The notes below the pieces were generated by a model, which was not told where the DNA came from, did not search any database, and saw nothing but the letters and a program-made list of their open reading frames with translations. Both the position numbers and the translations under genes were made by a program. A stretch of 64,000 nt of DNA, from NCBI GenBank assembly GCA_948146395.1, contig OX411552.1:52130399-52194398 (forward strand), read 5' to 3'. Origin of the DNA: Fragum whitleyi. Its lineage: Eukaryota > Mollusca > Bivalvia > Cardiida > Cardiidae. This document shows, in pieces, positions 22,456-32,446 of the stretch (position 1 is the stretch's first letter; the number at the start of each line of letters is the position of its first letter).

Positions 22456-22710
22456 TAAATGCTTTTATTCGCATAATCACAATTATTTGCATTAACACTG
22501 TATTGTAAGCTTCCAACGATGCTGCCACTACAGCTTCCAATTATTCTTAGGAGAACCCTGATCGTTTTAGGGGTTATACTGGCATCAGCCTGTCTGTCAG
22601 TCCATGTTCAAATCTTGTCTTGCACATAGCTCAAATATTGATCAAAGTACATGTATAGTTGTGACCTATCACACTCAAAAGGACCTTATGGCATGTGTGA
22701 AAAATATTGA

Positions 22711-22749
22711 CCCTAGTCAGTCTGTACTGTCCGCGCAGCCAGACTAGGG
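22711..22749. repeat. Short inverted repeat
   Basis: CCCTAGTC (22711-22718) pairs with GACTAGGG (22742-22749) around a GC-rich loop. It could be the head of an unrecognised repeat. Confidence 0.4.
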
Positions 22750-23199
22750 CCGACGCTTTTCACTTTTATGTAATTTTCTAAATCTGGGGTATTTACCCTA
22801 TCTTACTCTGTATTCACTTTTCGCATATGGGATCTGGTTAACCTGCGCTGGGTCTGACAAGTTTGTCAAAATTTGGATTTTTGGAGTTCGGATAAGGTCC
22901 CATTTAGCGTGACAGGTCACAATTTTGAAAATTCAAAGGTGCATAGAATTTATTGTGGAGAGGTTCAATAGATCTAATTTTTAAGAGATAAACATCTCTT
23001 GTTATATACAATTCAATATTTCATTTCCTTCAATACTTTTTAAAACCTTCTCTGATAAGGTCATAAAAAGCAAGTCTTGTTTAACTAATACATCTGTTGA
23101 AGCGACTTTCAGGCCCTTCAGGGCTTTGATTTTATTTTCAAAACTATATATACATAAACTCCTGAATCAACAATAAGTAGTTCAGTTGTTCAGTACCAC

Positions 23200-23228
23200 A
23201 CAATTACAGTGCTTACAGTACTTTGATA
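23200..23228 (+). repeat. Solo HINE-type 3' end
   Basis: AGTGCT-tac-AGTACT followed by TTGATATT is the same 3' hairpin as in the K and C elements (13339-13353, 48085-48099). No matching 5' end was found. Confidence 0.4.
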
Positions 23229-23669
23229 TTAGGCAAAAAACTTTGTTAAATAAAGACCTGATTTTATACTTACACTGTTTGTGTCTGAAATGGTTAGTGC
23301 TAATTATTTCTGGCTTGCTTATGAAATGAATCTCATGAAATGAACCAAATCACCCCTTATGTACTTCTATTTCTATTTCATTTGTAAAAAAAACACCTTT
23401 GAGTTGAGGCTTGGCATGTTTTGTAACTGCTAGGGTATGGCTCTCATAATAATCAGTATGTCAGAAAAGATCCAAAGTGCTAATTTTGTATTGTTTTGCT
23501 TTGTGAAAGTTACAAAACCAACATTTTGTTCCATTTAATGATGGTGCAGCCCTTTTATGAAAGAAATTTGAAAGCTGCCTCATTGTTTAGAGACCTAACT
23601 TGATTCTTTAAGAAATTTGATGGAGATATCATATAATAAATATAAGAATTTCTTGATTGTGTTATGTAT

Positions 23670-23757
23670 ACCTCCACCTACAAAGTAGAGGGGATATATT
23701 TGTTTCACCATGTATGTCAATCAATTGGCAATGGCCAGTTTATCGGTCTGTCTGCTA
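23670..23757 (+). repeat. Family D 5' end, truncated
   Basis: ACCTCCACCTACAAAGTAGA with GGGGATATATTTGTTTCACC matches the D head. It stops at the start of the B element, which seems to have landed beside or in it. Confidence 0.5.
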
Positions 23758-23763
23758 ATTTTT

Positions 23764-25256
23764 AGCTCTACTGGCCAAAAGGCCAGTGGGCTATTGTCAT
23801 GGCAGGGTGTCTGTTGTCCATGTATCCATGCGTCAGTCTGTAAACTTTTACTTTAAAAATCTTCTCCTCATAAGGTACAGGATGAATTTCAATCAAATTT
23901 CACAGGAATGTTCCTTGGGTGACCCTCTTTCAGATTGCTTCAAAGATTTTTAATCGGTTGACAATCATGGCTGTAGTAGGTGTGGCTAATTTCCATATAC
24001 GGTAATAGGTGGCTTTTCTCAGAAACTATTGGATATAAACCAAACTTCACATGAATTATCCTTGAGTTACCCTCTATCAGTCTACAAAAAATTATTGTGA
24101 TCAGATGCAAAATGTCTATTTTATGGGCAGAGGTCATTTCTCTATATGTTATATAGTGGAAACTTTGAAAATCATTTTCTCAGATCCTTACTAATGGATA
24201 ACAACCAAATTTCATACGAATGATTCTTTAGTGATCTTTTACAAGTCTGTAAATATATATTGTGATCAGATGAAAAATTAGTGTTTTATGGGCGGAGGTC
24301 ATTTCTCTATATACTATATAGTGGAAAATTTGAAAATCATTTTCTCAGAATCTAACTAATGGATATCAACTGAATTTCACTGGAATGATTCTTAAGTGAT
24401 CCTTAATCAGTCTGCAAAAAATTATTGTGATCAGATGCAAAATACATGTATGTATATTATTGTCAGAGGTCATTTCTTTTGATATGTTATATGGTGTTAT
24501 ATCCAATATAGGGTAAATCAAACTTTTCCCAAAATTTAAACAAGTATTTCAACCAAAATTCATGGGAATTTTATTTCTGTGAATTTGTATCAGGCTGCAG
24601 AAAATATTTTATTAGAGGAACAGCATGCTTTTTATTGGCAGAGGACATTTCAACATATAAAGTGAATATTTGATCACCTTTTGGTATCACCTAGAATTTT
24701 GCTAAACTCGTTAAATTTAATGTGTTAGCAGATTGTAGGTTAGAAAGAACATAAGCTATGTTGGAATCCAAATGTGTAGAAACATTAGGTGAAATAGGGA
24801 GCTTGAGATACACCCTGAGAATTGGTCAGTTTAGTTGAACGAAGGACGACTGCACAAAGAGGGTAAGTGGTGTAAAGTGTTCTACTGAGGTTCAGAGTAG
24901 GGAAGAAAAGAGCTGAGTTGACTGCACTATAAGGCATTTGGTAGAATAAATATATTGGATTTAATATTTGACTTCTTATTATCATTAGTTAGAATTTTGT
25001 TTTGATGACAAACATTTATTGTGAAGTAACACCCTTATAGTGGTGTTAAATGAAAAGCGGATAGATCTACAATCAAAATTCTGTGGATAAATTACAAGTA
25101 TATTGTGCAGTAACATTCTGTTAGTGTTGAAATTTTTATTTTTGGATTTCAAACAAATTTCACTGGCGTGATCCTTGTTATATACAGCCTTGTCATCCTC
25201 TTATAATTATTATCAGGATATTCCGGCCTGTGGAGAGAATCAGGCGCCTCTAATTT
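23764..25256 (+). mobile_element. Family B HINE-like element, about 1.5 kb
   Basis: The 5' end AGCTCTACTGGCCAAAAGGC has the hairpin CTGGCC-aaaa-GGCCAG (23771-23786) and is followed by GGGCTATTGTCATGG. Monomers of about 165-170 bp carry AGAGGTCATTTCTCTATATG, TTATATAGTGGAAA and CACTGGAATGATTC. A degenerate B-type 3' end, CCTGTGGAGAGAATCAGGCG with TCTAATT, lies at 25223-25256. About 24690-25125 is not monomer-like and may be a later insertion. Confidence 0.5.
24690..25125. other. Unassigned insert within the B element
   Basis: AT-rich, no monomer similarity, no gene or inverted ends noticed. It separates the array from its probable 3' end. Confidence 0.35.
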
Positions 25257-25264
25257 GTTTCAAA

Positions 25265-25400
25265 GCCTTAATTGGGTTACAATCATGAAACTCAGTCAAA
25301 ATCATTGCCTATGACCCAAGGAAGTGCTGTTTGGTTCTACGGTCATGAAGGTCAAAGTCATGATAGCCCATTTACTTTGAAAACTTAGAATATTTTTCGG
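25265..25400 (+). repeat. Family D monomer fragment
   Basis: GAAACTCAGTCAAAATCATTG, CCTATGACCCAAGGAAGTGC and GGTCATGAAGGTCAAAGTCA resemble D monomers at 11510-11700 and 37130-37200. Confidence 0.4.
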
Positions 25401-25850
25401 TAAAAACTGCATACAGTATCTACTAGATAAATTAGTTATAGCAGTGTAGATCAAACATTGAACCCTGGAAACAAAGAACTATTATCCTGACTACAGGGCT
25501 GGCCTGGGAAGCGATTGAGGACTACAAGACCTCAAGTTAACATTCACTCTTGACATAGGACTCTAAAAGCCCTTCAATCAGTTGATCAATTATACTTGTG
25601 TTATACTCAACTTTGGTTGTAAAGCAGCAGATAAATTGGAGTTTGACAAATACTGGCTTTTTTCTGAACTATTCTAGATGAAGATATTGCATGCAAATTT
25701 TTAGTCAAAGTCTGGATACTGGATCTTGGGTCTTATTTTGTCATTCAGCTTGCCCGGGAAGAAAGTCTCAGATTAGCTACCCTAGGATGTCGGCATCGGA
25801 ATCAACATGGGTGTCGGTATTGGCGTCCACATTAGGTTAAAGATTTGTAT
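25401..25850. other. Unassigned sequence
   Basis: No gene or named repeat is seen. Confidence 0.45.
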
Positions 25851-25851
25851 T

Positions 25852-28397
25852 AACTCCACTGTCCAAAGGCTACTGATGCTATTGTCATGTTACCTTGTCG
25901 GTTGTGCGTCCATCCGTCTGTGTGTTCGGTCATAAGCTTTAACTCTAAAAATCTTCTCCTCAGAAACTTCTGGATGAAAATTCAACCAACCTTCACAGTA
26001 ATGATCTTTGGATGACCCTCTTTCAAAGTTGTTCAAGGATTTTTGATTCAATGAAAAACAAGGCAATAATGGGCATGGATTATTTCGATATATGGTAATG
26101 TGTGCCTTTTCTCAGAATCTTATAAATTGATTAAAACCAAATTTCACCAGAATGATCTTTTAGTGACCCTCCATTAGCCTACAAAAAAAATTTTGATCAG
26201 ATAGAAATATGTCTTTATGGCTGGAGGACATTTCCCCAAATGTTATATAGTAAAAATCATTTTCTTAGCAGCTAATTAATGGATATCAACCAAATTCCAC
26301 TAGAATGTTCCCATAGTGACCCTCTCTCAGTGTACAAAATTGTCGTTGTGATCAGATGTATTATGGGCAGAGGTCATTTCTCTATGTTAATTATAAAGCA
26401 GAAACTTTGAAAATCATTTTCTCAGTGCTTAACTCATAGATATGAACGTAATTTCAAGTGTTAGTGAGAACGGTCACAGATTTTCTGCTCTCCAAATACA
26501 TGGAATTTAAAGGTTCTTAAAGTGACAAATTAACGTTTAATTGTGCAAAAAGAATTGTTTTAATATGAACCAGTAATGATGGAATAACCAAAGGTAACAA
26601 ATAAAAGATAAAATATTTGGATATCGAATCAGTAAATTAGAAGATGAAAATGAACTATAAAGTAGCCATATTGTGGTGAAATCAATGATGATATGTATTC
26701 AGTATGTCTATGTATTGTAATATCAAGGTTCTATAAGTGATCAGCCCACATTCACTTCAATCCCCATCACATCAGCAACAACTGGAACATCAAAATCTTC
26801 CAAAAGATCTATAAATAGAAAAACTAGTGAGTCTTGACGCATAGTTCATAAACAGATCTTCTTGCTGTACAGGCAAGCCAAATTTATGCCAGAATGTCCA
26901 GATGATCGTTTAATCTCCTGGAGGGGATCTAGATCAAACTCAGTGATACAAAAAATAGCACAAGACTATACTTTGCACATGTTCCTTCAGGGAGATAAAT
27001 GTGAAATCCAAACTACTTTTAGTAAATCTAAGATAGTCAATCAGTCCAGGATCCTATAGAAAAAGACAAGGACAATCCTGATGAAACTTTGAAGTATCAA
27101 AAACTCTAAATATTGAAATGGCTAAAGTGTTAGAGAACGTAATGTTACTCAATAGTAAATATAATGAACTTATCAAATCTAAAGATGAAAGTAGGAACTC
27201 TATAGAAGCTCTAGAAAGACTGTCATAGAGACTGAGAACGCTGAACTTAAACACAAGATTCCCATTACCAAACAACAAACAATGAAAGTCACAAAGAATC
27301 ATAATAACAATAACAGTGCATGCGTTGATATTAGCAAGTTAAATAGAAATAAAGTTACAAATATCCTACACAATTGTGATCACTATACCATGACATATGA
27401 TAATAAAAATACTCTGAACAGTGATAACAGTGGTGAAAATGTGATTCCAACCAAAGAAGGTGATTTAGTGAATTCCTATAATCAAACTAATGCTACACAA
27501 ACATCTACAAAACAACCGGTCTAATTTATAGAATTAACAAGGAATGAACCAGGTGACAATCGCACATATGCTGAGGTTATTAAATCTATTCCACATGTAA
27601 TTCACAACAAGAAATGACCATAGTAATGTCAATACTAGTGACAATAACCCAGAACCAAGCATAGTATTTGATAGAGAACAAAGGCACTGCATGCATGGTT
27701 AAAAAATTAAAGCGATAATGTCTTGAAATATGAATATGATCAGGACAACGATAAAATCCAAAAGATACAAACTGTGATTATAAACACTGACAATAGGTTA
27801 GGTGCAAGAAATGAGTTTGATGTACCTGTATTCAAAGGCCATTTCAGAGGAAGCAAAAAAATGTACTATTTTGGTGGGATCGACCCAGACTCGCCTGAAT
27901 AATGGAGTTATCCAAATACTTGGAAGAGCGCAGGGTCGATCCAATCAAGATGACAATATTCAATAGTAAGAGTGTTGACCTATATCAACCAAAAATCACT
28001 GGAATACTTGAGCGATCTTTTTTCCGCCTACCAAAAATTATTGGGACTAGATTAAGAATATGTATTTAATGGGCAGAGGTCATTTCTCTATATGTTATAT
28101 AGTGGAAACTTAGAAAACTATTTTCTCAGAATGTAGTTGATCGATATCATTCAAACTTCATTGGTATGATCCTTGGGTAACCCATTATCATGCAGCCAAC
28201 AATTATTGTAATTGGATGAAAAATATGTCTTTTAAGGGCGGAGGTCATTTCTCTATATGTTATATAGTTGAAACTTTGAAAATCTTATCAACATCAGTAG
28301 AACCTAAAATATCTAAAAATCTAGTCAAAACTTTGATTTGCTATTTCAAGAATATCAAGCCTATGGAGCGACTCAAGCCATTCATGGCTTTCAAATT
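25852..28397 (+). mobile_element. Family B element split by a 1.5-kb insertion
   Basis: A degenerate B head (CTCCACTGTCCAAAGGCTAC, TATTGTCATG) and the tract GTGCGTCCATCCGTCTGTGT open it. B monomers run to 26456 and resume at 27976. The 3' end TATGGAGCGACTCAAGCC with hairpin AAGCCAT-tc-ATGGCTT (28375-28390) matches the complete B element at 40888. The intervening 26457-27975 carries a decayed ORF and no B monomers. Confidence 0.55.
26457..27975 (+). pseudogene. Inserted remnant of an ORF1-like coding region
   Basis: One reading frame stays open in blocks: about 26862-27059, 27219-27617 (with one internal TAA at 27522) and 27711-27902. Single frameshifts separate two further blocks (27118-27225, 27905-27975). 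The block at 27118 is heptad-like (MAKVLENVMLLNSKYNELIK...), suggesting a coiled coil. Later come an Asn-rich linker, TYAEVIKSIPHV, then FRGSKKMYYFGGIDPDSPE and, after a frameshift, LSKYLEERRVDPIKMTIFN. Coiled coil followed by such a basic/aromatic domain resembles retrotransposon ORF1 or related molluscan hypothetical proteins; I cannot name the family. Base use is A-rich. Both junctions are within B monomers at matching phase, so it is an insertion. Confidence 0.45.
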
Positions 28398-28506
28398 AAG
28401 AGTTTTGCTGCTATGAGGTGAGCTTTTAGATTAAGATTGATGTTGTAAAACTCATGAAATATGTCATGATGAATAAAAAAAAAGTTTGCAAAATTGTTAT
28501 GAAATC

Positions 28507-29432
28507 AAAGTGCTGGAAGCCCTGAATGCACTTCTGGCATTGTGTCTGTCATGCATCCGTCTGTACGTACATGCGTGTGATCAAACTTTTTTTTTAAAAA
28601 TCTTCTCCTAAGAAACTTCAGGATGAATTTTAAACAAATTTCACAGAAATGATCCTTTGGTGACCCTCTTTCAAAAGTTGTTGAAGAAATTTTGATCCAA
28701 TTAAAAACATGGGTTTAATGGGCGTGGCTAATTTTCAAATATTGTGAAGTCAGTTTTCTCAGATTCTAATTCATGGATACCAATTAAACTTTACATGAAT
28801 GATCCTTGGGTGACCCTTTATCCGTCTACAAAAAATTAATGTGATCAGATGGAAAATATTCATTTTATGGGAAGAGGTCATTTCTCTATATATATGTTAT
28901 ATAGTAGAAACTTTCAAATTCATTTCTCAGAATGTAACTGAAAGATATCAACCAAATTTCACTGGAATGATCCTTGAGTGACCTTTTATCAGTCTACCAA
29001 AATTTATTATGATAGGATGAAAAATCATTATTTTATGGGCAGAGGTCATTTCTTTTATATATATCTTTTATAGTGGAAACTTTCAAATTCATTTTCTCAT
29101 AATGTAACTGATGGGTATTAACCAATTTTCACCAGAAATATTAGTAAGTGACCTTTTATCAGTCTACCAAAAATATTTGTGATCACATGAAAAATATGTA
29201 TTTTATGGGCAGAGGTCATTTCTCAATTTGTCATGTAGTGGAAACTATGAAAAATATGTCTTTTATGGGCGGAGGTCATTTCTCTATATGTTATATAGTT
29301 GAAACTACGAAAATCAATTTTAAACATCAGTAGAACCCAAAATAACTAGAAATCTAGTCAAAACTTTTTTAATTGCTTTTACAAGAATTACAAGCCTGTG
29401 GAGCCACTCAAGCCATTCATGGCTTTCTAGTT
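28507..29432 (+). mobile_element. Family B element with degraded 5' end
   Basis: A poor head (GGAAGCCCTGAATGCACTTC) leads to GTGTCTGTCATGCATCCGTC, the leader monomer (ATCTTCTCCTAAGAAACTTC...CCTTTGGTGACCCTC), about four 165-bp B monomers and a clean 3' end: GTGGAGCCACTC, hairpin AAGCCAT-tc-ATGGCTT (29410-29425), TCTAGTT. It has the same orientation as the two preceding B elements. Confidence 0.6.
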
Positions 29433-29459
29433 TTTTCAACTTTTCCAGTCAAACAAGAA

Positions 29460-29645
29460 AAATCAAGTGGTGTGGATTAGGATCAGATTGCACATATGTT
29501 CAGGCTAATCCTTGTTTATACCTCCTGCTAAAAGTCCAGTTTCAGCATGACAAGGGTGAAAGTTCTTTATTCTAAAACACACTTCGGATTATTTCTTGCT
29601 GCCAGCTCTTACTTTAACAGTTAAGCCCTTATCCTGCTGAATTTA
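29460..29645. repeat. Two MITE-like fragments of the TTAACCCTTGTCATGCTGA family
   Basis: GGATTAGGATCAGATTGCAC with ATATGTTCAGGCTAATC and CAGCATGACAAGGGTGAA forms one end; TTAAGCCCTTATCCTGCTGA (from about 29622) begins another in the opposite sense. Compare 6408-6615 and 61635-61740. Confidence 0.45.
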
Positions 29646-30062
29646 AATTTCGCTTCCAATAACCCTCTTTTGAGTCAGCTTTTATGATATCAAAGAAATC
29701 CTTTAACTTTATTCAATTGGTTTAAAACTATTTATTTAAGATGGATAAAATTTCAAGTTTTAAAAAAAGTTTGGTAACTCCTTCTAGATTTTTTTCCCTT
29801 TAGGCAAATCAGAACTACAACAATTATTTGGGCCTTGAAAACAACCAAAATGGATGGCCATTCTCTGGGAATAAAACTTGGGACATCTGATGATAAAGTA
29901 GCCAAGTATCAACAAGGGGAAATACTGCCTGTATTTACAAATGCTATAGAATTTATAATTGTTCTGTGTAATTAATGAACTGGCACGGGGGGGTGAGGTA
30001 TTTTGGTGAGTTTACTCAATAGTTTTGGTTCTTTCAAATTTCAGTCGGTAATCAACGTTAAT

Positions 30063-30105
30063 GCGTGTGAATTGCTGTATCCTAAAACCTAAAGGATTCA
30101 CACGC
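30063..30105. repeat. Perfect 10-bp inverted repeat
   Basis: GCGTGTGAAT (30063-30072) pairs with ATTCACACGC (30096-30105) around a 23-base loop. Confidence 0.5.
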
Positions 30106-30131
30106 TTTGAGTGAATGAACACATTTTATCG

Positions 30132-30196
30132 TTTGGTTACCAAGGCCTCGTAACTTCAGCTTGATTAAGCTGAAGTTACGAGAATTTGGTTACCAA
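30132..30196. repeat. Perfect 16-bp hairpin flanked by a 12-bp direct repeat
   Basis: CTCGTAACTTCAGCTT (30147-30162) pairs with AAGCTGAAGTTACGAG (30167-30182) over loop GATT. TTTGGTTACCAA stands at 30132-30143 and 30185-30196. The arrangement looks like a tiny insertion with a 12-bp duplication. Confidence 0.65.
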
Positions 30197-30759
30197 TCAA
30201 CGATTTAAGGTCTTGAGTTATTTATACTGACTTTTTTTAGAAGTAGGTTTTTTTAGATAAAGGCTGATTTCCCTTAACCTTAAATACAACAACCCGTTAC
30301 TTAGGCTCCGCCCTGCCAGGGCATTAATCATGGATAATAAGACCATCTATTTTTAGTTCTTTTATTTTCTTTCTCTTAAAATAATAAGAAATCTGAGTTT
30401 GGCTATTTCTAGGAGAATTCCACCCACCTGTGTAATAAACTGATAGTAAATGGCAATGAATTATTATTAATAACACTCCTTATAAGTATGCTGTTAAAAT
30501 TCAGGAAGAATTCTGGCTACTGTACATTGCTATACAGAAAAATAACTTAATATCTTCATATGTCACAGGTAACATTACCTAATAGTCCTCTATCAAAATT
30601 AAAAATATTTCTCTAAAATAAGAATTACATGTATTTCCACTTATTTTCAGATTCCAGATTTTCACTCATAAATATAAGGAAGGATATATAAAAATCTTCT
30701 TGCTTACTGTTTTACAACATTGTAATTCTAATATTAATTGTTGGTTTCCTTTTATTTTT
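30197..30759. other. Unassigned sequence
   Basis: AT-rich; no gene or recognisable repeat. Confidence 0.5.
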
Positions 30760-31784
30760 AGCTCCACTTGAAAAAGTCCAGCAGGGCTTATAATTGTCGT
30801 GGCCTGGTGTCTGTCATTAGTGTGTGCGTCTGTCCCTTAACCTTTTTCTTGAAACAACCTCTCTGAATTCACTTGGCCCATTTCAATGAATGTTTACCAG
30901 AATGTGCCTTGGGGACCCTTTTTAAAAATTTTTGGGAAATTTTGATTGGCACATAAATATATGCGTTGCAGGGTGGGGCCTATTTTGAGCCCGAAATCTT
31001 TGAAGGACATCTCCTCCTGAACCACTGGGCGGATTTCAATGAAACTTTACCTGACTGTTCCTTGGGTAACCCTTTTCAAAAAATTTGCAAAATTTCAATT
31101 GGCCCATAAATATGGACATTCAGGGAGGGGCTAATTTTGAGCCTGAAATCTTTGAACATCATCTTCTCCTGATCCACTGGGCCAATTTCAATGAAACTTA
31201 AACAGAATATTCCATGGGTGATCCTTTTCAAAAACTGTTTGCAAAATTTTGATTGGCCTATAAATATGGGCGTGGCAGGTGGGGTCTTATTTTGAGCCTG
31301 AAATCTTTGAAGGCATCTCCTCCTGAACCATTTGGCCAATTTCAATGAAACTTAACCAGTCTGTTCATTGGGTGATCGTTTTAAAAATTGTTTGCAAAAT
31401 TTTGATATGAATATTGACGTGACAAGGCAGGGCTTTTTTTGAGACTGAAATCTTTGAACAACTTTTCATCCTGAACCACTGGGCAAATTTCAATGAAACT
31501 TTACAAGAATGTTCGTTGATGACCCTCCTCAAAAATTATTTGTGAAATTTTGATTGGCCAATAAAAATGGGTGTGGCAGGGAGGGGCTTATTTTGAGTCT
31601 CCTCAGTAATGAATGTTTGGGTAGGGTATATTCTGATGACTTGTATATTAGTCTGATAGCTTGTATATAAGTATCAATTTTGAAAAAGTCTGAATTCCTT
31701 CTGAATGATGGTGACTTTCCTTTCCTTCTATTTTCAATAACTCTCTTTCAGTGGAGTAATACAGGCCCTCTTAGGCCTCTTGTT
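30760..31784 (+). mobile_element. B-like HINE element, complete, with an 'A-type' core
   Basis: The head AGCTCCACTTGAAAAAGTCC and a TGTGTGCGTCTGTCCC tract open it. About five monomers (GAACCACTGGGC, TTTCAATGAAACTTTACC, ATATGGGCGTGGCAGG) end in GAGTCTCCTC. The 3' side has TCAGTGGAGTAA, an inverted match to CTCCACT, then hairpin AGGCC-ctctta-GGCCT (31763-31778) and CTTGTTTG. The core is the one found behind an A head at 11981-13005. Confidence 0.65.
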
Positions 31785-32030
31785 TGTTAGTCAGTAGAGG
31801 GGTTTAACACCGCTTTTAACAATCATTCTGTCATATTGCCAAGGCTGGAGCACCTAACAATGGATTCCTGGTATTTCTCACTCCAGTACTACCATCACAT
31901 CCCATCCTCCAGCTCATGCAGCTATTCCACATAGGTCTATGATTATCAACCAATTGGTGGAAGACAAAGAGTTGGAAAGGATGGGTGCTGCTGTCGGAAA
32001 TCGAACCCTGGACCTATTAATGGTTTCCTA
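31785..32030 (-). mobile_element. tRNA-derived SINE, old copy, minus strand
   Basis: On the minus strand the tail side is GTTAAACCCCTCTACTG and the body matches the SINE at 62959-63235 through the GGAATCCATTGTTAGGTGCT region. The head keeps a B-box-like GGGTTCGATTTCC but is otherwise decayed. It begins within a few bases of the 3' end of the preceding HINE. Confidence 0.6.
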
Positions 32031-32446
32031 CAAAAAAATCTTCAATTGTTTACTCTACAAAGAAATCAGTAGCCCTATTATTACCAGGTTGTTCATGTCT
32101 GATTGACAGGTTAATGAGCTAAAGGAAGAGTGACTGTATGACTATGGGAGAACACTATCTTTATACTGATAGGTTTGTTCACAGTCTAGAATTGGAATGG
32201 ACTTGAAAGCCCATTTACATTGATAACATGGAAGATTGCAGATAAAAAACTCCCTACTTAATGCAGCAGTATCTGAAAGTAGCTATAGGCTAGATCAAAA
32301 GTTGAACCATATTTAACATTAGGTGTTTTCTGTGTTAAGCTACAATTTAACCTTTAACCAGCTCAATTTAAACTTTGTTTCAAGCAATTTGCTTATTTGA
32401 CATTTCAACAGTATAATTGGTCAATATAATCAAAGTTTCCCCACAA
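32031..32446. other. Unassigned sequence
   Basis: No gene or named repeat is seen. Confidence 0.5.

Larger units (their letters stand above)
19636..23133 (+). mobile_element. Possible family F HINE-like element, 3.5 kb
   Basis: The 5' end AAGTCGCTT (19636-19644) forms a hairpin with GCGACTT (19656-19662). AAGCGACTT, its inverse, is at 23100-23108, followed by the hairpin AGGCCC-ttca-GGGCTT (23111-23126) and TGATTTT. The order inverted repeat, 3' hairpin, T-rich end mirrors the other families. The inverted match is only 9 bp and the interior is heterogeneous, so pairing of these ends is tentative. Confidence 0.35.
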
